Below, piece by piece: positions 56,141 through 64,000 of a DNA stretch of 64,000 nt. The translations under genes were made by a program, and so were the position numbers. The DNA comes from Gordionus sp. m RMFG-2023 (taxonomy: Eukaryota > Nematomorpha > Gordioida > Chordodea > Parachordodidae). The stretch spans positions 26,079,366 to 26,143,365 of the forward strand of contig NC_088777.1 of the NCBI RefSeq assembly GCF_954871325.1, given 5' to 3'. Below the pieces are notes generated by a model. The model had not been told where the DNA came from and did no database searches. It worked only from the letters and a program-made list of their open reading frames with translations. The number at the start of each line of letters is the position of its first letter. The first letter of the stretch is position 1.

Positions 56141-59100
56141 AAAAAAATATTCAAAATTGCGTTTAAGATGTTAGCCTTTTCCCTTCGAACGTTTTTACCA
56201 CAAAAAAATTTTTAAAATTTATTTTTTGAACCGATAACGTAAAAAATTACATCAAAGCATATTTAGATAGGAAATTTAATATTGAGTTCAATGATATAAA
56301 AATTTTTAAAATTAAATTTAAGATGTATGCCTTTTCCCTTCGAACATTTTCGCGACAGAAATATTATTTTTTGAACCGGAAACTTAAAAAAATACATCTA
56401 AGCATAATTGGATAGGAAATTTAATTCTGAGTAGAATGATATAAAAATATTCAAAATTGCGTTTAAGATGTTAGCCTTTTCCCTTCGAACGTTTTTACCA
56501 CAAAAAAATTTTTAAAATTTATTTTTTGAACCGATAACGTAAAAAATTACATCAAAGCATATTTAGATAGGAAATTTAATCCTGAGTTCAATGATAAAAA
56601 ATATTCAAAATTGCGTTTAAGATGTTAGCCTTTTCCCTTCGAACGTTTTTACCACAAAAAATTTTTAAAATTTATTTTTTGAACCGATAACGTAAAAAAT
56701 TACATCTAAGCATATTTAGATAGGAAATTTAATATTGAGTTCAATGATATAAAAATTTTTAAAATTAAATTTAAGATGTATGCCTTTTCCCTTCGAACAT
56801 TTTCGCGACAGAAATATTATTTTTTGAACCGGAAACGTAAAAAAATACATCTAAGCATAATTGGATAGGAAATTTAATTCTGAGTAGAATGATATAAAAA
56901 TACTTAAAATTGCGTTTAAGATGTTAGCCTTTTCTCTTCGAACGTTTTTACCACAAAAAAATTTTTTAAATTTATTTTTTGAACCGATAACGTAAAAAAT
57001 TACATCAAAGCATATTTAGATAGGAAATTTAATCCTGAGTTCAATGATATAAAAATTTTTAAAATTAAATTTAAGATGTTAGCCTTTTCCCTTCTAACAT
57101 TTTCGCGACAGAAATATTATTTTTTGAACCGGAAACGTAAAAAAATACATCTAAGCATAATTGGATAGGAAATTTAATTCTGAGTAGAATGATATAAAAA
57201 TATTCAAAATTGCGTTTAAGATGTTAGCCTTTTGTCTTCGAACGTTTTTACCACAAAAAAATTATTAAAATTTTATTTTTGAACCGATAACGTAAAAAAT
57301 TACATCAAAGCATATTTAGATAGGAAATTTAATCCTGAGTTCAATGATATAAAAATTTTAAAAATTAAACTTAAGATGTTAGCCTTTTCCCTTCGAACAT
57401 TTTCGCGACAAAAATATTATTTTTTGAACCGTTAACGTAAAAAAATACATCTAAGCATAATTGGATAGGAAATTTAATTCTGAGTAGAATGATCTAAAAA
57501 TACTTAAAATTGCGTTTAAGATGTTAGCCTTTTCCCTTCGAACGTTTTTACCACAAAAAAATTTTTAAAATTTATTTTTTGAACCGATAACGTAAAAAAT
57601 TTCAAAGCATATTTAGATAGGAAATTTAATCCTGAGTTCAATGATATAAAAATTTTTAAAATTAAACTTAAGATGTTAGCCTTTTCCCTTCGAACATTTT
57701 CGCGACAGAAATATTATTTTTTGAACCGGAAACGTAAAAAAATACATCTAAGCATAATTTGATAGGAAATTTAATAACTGAGTAGAATGATATAAAAATA
57801 TTCAAAATTGCGTTTAAGATGTTAGCCTTTTGTCTTCGAACGTTTTTACCACAAAAAAATTATTAAAATTTATTTTTTGAACCGATAACGTAAAAAATTA
57901 CATCAAAGCATATTTAGATAGGAAATTTAATCCTGAGTTCAATGATATAAAAATTTTAAAAATTAAACTTAAGATGTTAGCCTTTTCCCTTCGAACATTT
58001 TCGCGACAAAAATATTATTTTTTGAACCGGAAACGTAAAAAAATACATCTAAGCATAATTGGATAGGAAATTTAATTCTGAGTAGAATGATATAAAAATA
58101 TTCAAAATTGCGTTTAAGATGTTAGCCTTTTCCCTTCGAACGTTTTTACCACAAAAAAATTTTTAAAAATTATTTTTTGAACCGATAACGTAAAAAATTA
58201 CATCAAAGCATATTTAGATAGGAAATTTAATTCTGAGTTCAATGATATAAAAATATTTAAAATTAAATTTAAGATGTTAGCCTTTTCCCTTCGAACATTT
58301 TATCGACAGAAATATTATTTTTTAAACCGGAAACGTAAAAAAATACATCTAAGCATAATTATATAGGAAATTTAATTCTGAGTAGAATGATATAAAAATA
58401 CTTAAAATTGCGTTTAAGATGTTAGCCTTTTCCCTTCGAACGTTTTTACCACAAAAAAATTTTTTAAATTTATTTTTTGAACCGATAACGTAAAAAATTA
58501 CATCAAAGCATATTTAGATAGGAAATTTAATCCTGAGTTCAATGATATAAAAATTTTTAAAATTAAACTTAAGATTCCCTTCAAAAATTTTCGCGACAAA
58601 AATATTATTTTTTGAACCGGAAACGTAAAAAAATACATCTAAGCATAATTGGATAGGAAATTTAATTCTGAGTAGAATGATATAAAAATATTCAAAATTG
58701 CGTTTAAGATGTTAGCCTTTTCCCTTCGAACGTTTTTACCACAAAAAAATTTTTAAAATTTATTTTTGAACCGATAACGTAAAAAATTACATCAAAGCAT
58801 ATTTAGATAGGAAATTTAATTCTGAGTTCAATGATATATAAATTTTTAAAATTAAACCTAAGATGTTAGCCTTTTCCCTTCGAACATTTTCGCGACAGAA
58901 ATATTATTTTTTGAACCGGAAACGTAAAAAAATACATCTAAGCATAATTGGATAGGAAATTTAATTCTGAGTAGAATGATATAAAAATATTCAAAATTGC
59001 GTTTAAGATGTTAGCCTTTTGTCTTCGAACGTTTTTACCACAAAAAAATTATTAAAATTTATTTTTTGAACCGATAACGTAAAAAATTACATCAAAGCAT

Positions 59101-62100
59101 ATTTAGTTAGGAAATTTAATCCTGAGTTCAATGATATAAAAATTTTTAAAATTCAATTTAAGATTCCCTTCGAACATTTTCGCGACAAAAATATTATTTT
59201 TTGAACCGGAAACGTAAAAAAATACATCTAAGCATAATTGGATAGGAAATTTGATTCTGAGTAGAATGATATAAAAATATTCAAAATTGCGTTTAAGATG
59301 TTAGCCTTTTCCCTTCGAACGTTTTTACCACAAAAAAATTTTTAAAATTTATTTTTTGAACCGATAACGTAAAAAATTACATCAAAGCATATTTAGATAG
59401 GAAATTTAATTCTAAGTTCAATGATATAAAAATTTATAAAATTAAATTTAAGATGTTAGCCTTTTCCCTTCGAACATTTTCGCGACAGAAATATTATTTT
59501 TTGAACAGGTAACGTAAAAAAATACATCTAAGCATAATTGGATAGGAAATTTAATTCTGAGTAGAATGATATATTGCGTTTAAGATGTTAGAATTTCCCT
59601 TCTAACGTTTTTACCACAAAAAAATTTTTAAAATTTATTTTTTGAACCAATAACGTAAAAAATTACATCAAAGCATATTTAGATAGGAAATTTAATCCTG
59701 AGTTCAATGATATAAAAATTTTTAAAATTCAATTTAAGATTCCCTTCGAACATTTTCGCGACAAAAATATTATTTTTTGAACCTGAAACGTAAAAAAATA
59801 CATCTAAGCATAATTGGATAGGAAATTTAATTCTGAGTAGAATGATATAAAAATATTCAAAATTGCGTTTAAGATGTTAGACTTTTCCCTTCGAACGTTT
59901 TTACCACAAAAAAATTATTAAAATTTATTTTTTGAACCGATAACGTAAAAAATTACATCAAAGCATATTTAGATAGGAAATTTAATTCTGAGTTCAATGA
60001 TATAAAAATATTCAAAATTGCGTTTAAGATGTTAGCCTTTTCCCTTCTAACGTTTTTACCACAAAAAAACTTTTAAAATTTATTTTTTGAACCGATAACG
60101 TAAAAAATTACATCAAAGCATATTTAGATAGGAAATTTAATTCTGAGTTCAATGATATAAAAATATTCAAAATTGCGTTTAAGATGTTAGCCTTTTCCCT
60201 TCGAACGTTTTTACCACAAAAAAACTTTTAAAATTTATTTTTTGAACCGATAACGTAAAAAATTACGTCAAAGAATATTTCGATAGGAAATTTAATTCTA
60301 AGTTCAATGATATAAAAATTTATAAAATTAAACTTAAGATGTTAGCTTTTTCCCTTCGAACATTTTCGCGACAAAAATATTATTTTTTGAACCGGAAACG
60401 TAAAAAAATACATCTAAGCATAATTGAATAGGAAATTTAATTCTGAGTAGAATGATATAAAAATACTTAAAATTGCATTTAAGATGTTAGCCTTTTCCCT
60501 TCGAACGTTTTTACCACCAAAGAATTTTTAAAATTTATTTTTTAAAGCATATTTAGATAGGAAATTTAATCCTGAGTTCAATGATATAAAAATTTTTAAA
60601 ATTAAACTTAAGATGTTAGCCTTTTCCCTTCGAATATTTTCGCGACAGAAATATTATTTTTTGAACCGGAAACGTAAAAAAATACATCTAAGCATAATTG
60701 GATAGGAAATTTAATTCTGAGTAGAATGATATAAAAATATTCAAAATTGCGTTTAAGATGTTAGCCTTTTCCCTTCGAACGTTTTTACCACAAAAAAATT
60801 TTTAAAAATTATTTTTTGAACCGATAACGTAAAAAATTACATCAAAGCATATTTAGATAGGAAATTTAATTCTGAGTTCAATGATATAAAAATATTTAAA
60901 ATTAAATTTAAGATGTTAGCCTTTTCCCTTCGAACATTTTATCGACAGAAATATTATTTTTTAAACAGGAAACGTAAAAAAATACATCTAAGCATAATTA
61001 TATAGGAAATTTAATTCTGAGTAGAATGATATAAAAATACTTAAAATTGCGTTTAAGATGTTAGCCTTTTCCCTTCGAACGTTTTTACCACAAAAAAATT
61101 TTTTAAATTTATTTTTTGAACCGATAACGTAAAAAATTACATCAAAGCATATTTAGATAGGAAATTTAATCCTGAGTTCAATGATATAAAAATTTTTAAA
61201 ATTAAACTTAAGATTCCCTTCAAAAATTTTCGCGACAAAAATATTATTTTTTGAACCGGAAACGTAAAAAAATACATCTAAGCATAATTGGATAGGAAAT
61301 TTAATTCTGAGTAGAATGATATAAAAATATTCAAAATTGCGTTTAAGATGTTAGCCTTTTCCCTTCGAACGTTTTTACCACAAAAAAATTTTTAAAATTT
61401 ATTTTTTGAACCGATAACGTAAAAAATTACATCAAAGCATATTTAGATAGGAAATTTAATTCTGAGTTCAATGATATATAAATTTTTAAAATTAAACCTA
61501 AGATGTTAGCCTTTTCCCTTCGAACATTTTCGCGACAGAAATATTATTTTTTGAACCGGAAACGTAAAAAAATACATCTAAGCATAATTGGATAGGAAAT
61601 TTAATTCTGAGTAGAATGATATAAAAATATTCAAAATTGCGTTTAAGATGTTAGCCTTTTGTCTTCGAACGTTTTTACCACAAAAAAATTATTAAAATTT
61701 ATTTTTTGAACCGATAACAAAATTACATCAAAGCATATTTAGTTAGGAAATTTAATCCTGAGTTCAATGATATAAAAATTTTTAAAATTCAATTTAAGAT
61801 TCCCTTCGAACATTTTCGCGACAAAAATATTATTTTTTGAACCGGAAACGTAAAAAAATACATCTAAGCATAATTGGATAGGAAATTTGATTCTGAGTAG
61901 AATGATATAAAAATATTCAAAATTGCGTTTAAGATGTTAGCCTTTTCCCTTCGAACGTTTTTACCACAAAAAAATTTTTAAAATTTATTTTTTGAACCGA
62001 TAACGTAAAAAATTACATCAAAGCATATTTAGATAGGAAATTTAATTCTAAGTTCAATGATATAAAAATTTATAAAATTAAATTTAAGATGTTAGCCTTT

Positions 62101-63979
62101 TCCCTTCGAACATTTTCGCGACAGAAATATTATTTTTTGAACCGGAAACGTAAAAAAATACATCTAAGCATAATTGGATAGGAAATTTAATTCTGAGTAG
62201 AATGATATAAAAATACTCAAAATTGCGTTTAAGATGTTAGAATTTCCCTTCTAACGTTTTTACCACAAAAAAATTTTTAAAATTTATTTTTTGAACCAAT
62301 AACGTAAAAAATTACATCAAAGCATATTTAGATAGGAAATTTAATCCTGAGTTCAATGATATAAAAATTTTTAAAATTCAATTTAAGATTCCCTTCGAAC
62401 ATTTTCGCGACAAAAATATTATTTTTTGAACCTGAAACGTAAAAAAATACATCTAAGCATAATTGGATAGGAAATTTAATTCTGAGTAGAATGATATAAA
62501 AATATTCAAAATTGCGTTTAAGATGTTAGACTTTTCCCTTCGAACGTTTTTACCACAAAAAAATTATTAAAATTTATTTTTTGAACCGATAACGTAAAAA
62601 ATTACATCAAAGCATATTTAGATAGGAAATTTAATTCGGAGTTCAATGATATAAAAATATTCAAAATTGCGTTTAAGATGTTAGCCTTTTCCCTTCTAAC
62701 GTTTTTACCACAAAAAAACTTTTAAAATTTATTTTTTGAACCGATAACGTAAAAAATTACATCAAAGCATATTTAGATAGGAAATTTAATTCTGAGTTCA
62801 ATGATATAAAAATATTCAAAATTGCGTTTAAGATGTTAGCCTTTTCCCTTCGAACGTTTTTACCACAAAAAAACTTTTAAAATTTATTTTTTGAACCGAT
62901 AACGTAAAAAATTACGTCAAAGGATATTTCGATAGGAAATTTAATTCTAAGTTCAATGATATAAAAATTTATAAAATTAAACTTAAGATGTTAGCTTTTT
63001 CCCTTCGAACATTTTCGCGACAAAAATATTATTTTTTGAACCGGAAACGTAAAAAAATACATCTAAGCATAATTGAATAGGAAATTTAATTCTGAGTAGA
63101 ATGATATAAAAATACTTAAAATTGCATTTAAGATGTTAGCCTTTTCCCTTCGAACGTTTTTACCACCAAAGAATTTTTAAAATTTATTTTTTAAAGCATA
63201 TTTAGATAGGAAATTTAATCCTGAGTTCAATGATATAAAAATTTTTAAAATTAAACTTAAGATGTTAGCCTTTTCCCTTCGAATATTTTCGCGACAGAAA
63301 TATTATTTTTTGAACCGGAAACGTAAAAAAATACATCTAAGCATAATTGGATAGGAGATTTAATTCTGAGTAGAATGATATAAAAATACTTAATATTGCA
63401 TTTAAGATGTTAGCCTTTTCCCTTCGAACGTTTTTACCACAAAAAAATTTTTAAAATTTATTTTTTGAACCGATAACGTAAAAAATTACATCAAAGCATA
63501 TTTAGATAGGAAATTTAATCCTGAGTTCAATGATATAAAAAATTTTAAAATTAAATTTAAGATGTTAGCCTTTTCCCTTCGAACATTTTCGCGACAGAAA
63601 TATTATTTTTTGAACCGGAAACGTAAAAAAATACATCTAAGCATAATTGGATAGGAAATTTAATTCTGAGTAGAATGATATAAAAATATTCAAAATTGCG
63701 TTTAAGATGTTAGCCTTTTCCCTTCGAACGTTTTTACCACAAAAAAATTTTTAAAATTTATTTTTTGAACCGATAACGTAAAAAATTACATCAAAGCATA
63801 TTTAGATAGGAAATTTAATCCTGAGTTCAATGATATAAAAAATTTTAAAATTAAATTTAAGATGTTAGCCTTTTCCCTTCGAACATTTTCGCGACAAAAA
63901 TATTATTTTTTGAACCGTTAACGTAAAAAAATACATCTAAGCATAATTGGATAGGAAATTTAATTCTGAGTAGAATGAT
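56141..63979. repeat. 7.84-kb higher-order repeat, copy 2
   Basis: The marker variant at 56141 recurs at 63980, a period of 7,839 bp. The 2.64-kb blocks are at about 58120-60760 and 60760-63400 (CATTTTATCGACAG at 58303 and 60943). Only scattered single-base differences from copy 1 were seen, for example at 48914 and near 49576. Confidence 0.9.
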
Positions 63980-64000
63980 AAAAAAATATTCAAAATTGCG

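Larger units (their letters stand above)
45423..64000. repeat. Dimeric A/B satellite array (about 300-bp dimer) with higher-order structure
   Basis: Two monomer types alternate. A (about 155 bp) begins TCTGAGTAGAATGATATAAA and contains GAACGTTTTTACCACAAAAA and GAACCGATAACG. B (about 145 bp) begins CCTGAGTTCAATGATATAAA and contains GAACATTTTCGCGACA and GAACCGGAAACG. Both share AAGATGTTAGCCTTTTCCCT and GATAGGAAATTTAAT. About 62 dimers fill the array, which runs off the window. There are no open frames of note. Candidate centromeric or heterochromatic satellite. Confidence 0.95.

Noticed and set aside
45423-64000. Possible genes or regulatory RNA inside the satellite.
   Set aside because: No frame of useful length on either strand; all structure seen is explained by the repeat.

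Overview
This is eukaryotic, very AT-rich DNA, almost certainly from an animal or a close animal relative. Three things point that way: a THAP-domain P-element-like transposase, several metazoan-type DNA transposons (hAT, PIF/Harbinger, Merlin, FLYWCH-type MULE, Ginger1), and tiny GT-AG introns of about 39-60 bp in both the one host gene and the transposon genes. The species cannot be named from the sequence. There is one convincing host gene, a three-exon ybeY homologue at 28079-28614. Nearly everything else is mobile DNA or tandem repeat, as expected of pericentromeric or subtelomeric heterochromatin.

Layout. 1-655: a short minus-strand reading frame that has a diverged homologue at 40217-40400. 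652-8884: a P-element/THAP-type transposon with ~65-80 bp terminal inverted repeats (TIRs) and a multi-exon transposase. About 8889-20897: a second inverted-repeat pair enclosing a 15-copy 125-bp tandem array, a FLYWCH-MULE transposase gene and an inverted duplicate of it. Nested inside that pair, 17401-20801 is a Ginger1-like transposon with integrase-type transposase and OTU protease, flanked by a near-perfect CCGG target duplication. 21082-22320: the 3' part of a LINE with a zinc-knuckle/endonuclease-like tail. 22320-25000: AT-rich DNA, two tandem arrays and a small hAT-like MITE with an 8-bp target duplication. 25030-26175: a GC-richer RTE-like LINE that keeps its 5' end and endonuclease but lacks reverse transcriptase. 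26700-27264: a hAT-like terminus and a Merlin remnant. 28079-28614: ybeY. 29100-31700: repeats, a 118-bp satellite and a PIF/Harbinger transposase. 31680-35130: a minisatellite family and a second MULE fragment. 35280-39274: a hAT 5' end and a complete-length hAT (36284-39274) with 8-bp target duplications, inserted in a tRNA-like sequence. 39280-44600: SINE-like, foldback and tandem repeats. 44600-45420: the 118-bp satellite again. 45423 to the window end: more than 18.5 kb of a dimeric A/B satellite (about 155 + 145 bp).

The satellite is hierarchical: ~150-bp monomers, ~300-bp dimers, sub-blocks of ~1.65 and ~2.64 kb, and a ~7.84-kb higher-order repeat whose two copies (48301-56140 and 56141-63979) look nearly identical wherever I compared them. 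This is the most striking large structure and a reasonable centromere candidate, though nothing in the sequence proves that function.

Two patterns cut across element types. First, at least five hAT-like termini share a (C/T)AG-x-G-TTG-type end but each carries its own palindromic subterminal motif. Second, tandem duplications inside three transposon regions have units that carry their own 3' and 5' splice signals, so the expansions look removable by splicing. All coordinates and identities come from reading by eye; exon ends in transposon genes are approximate.
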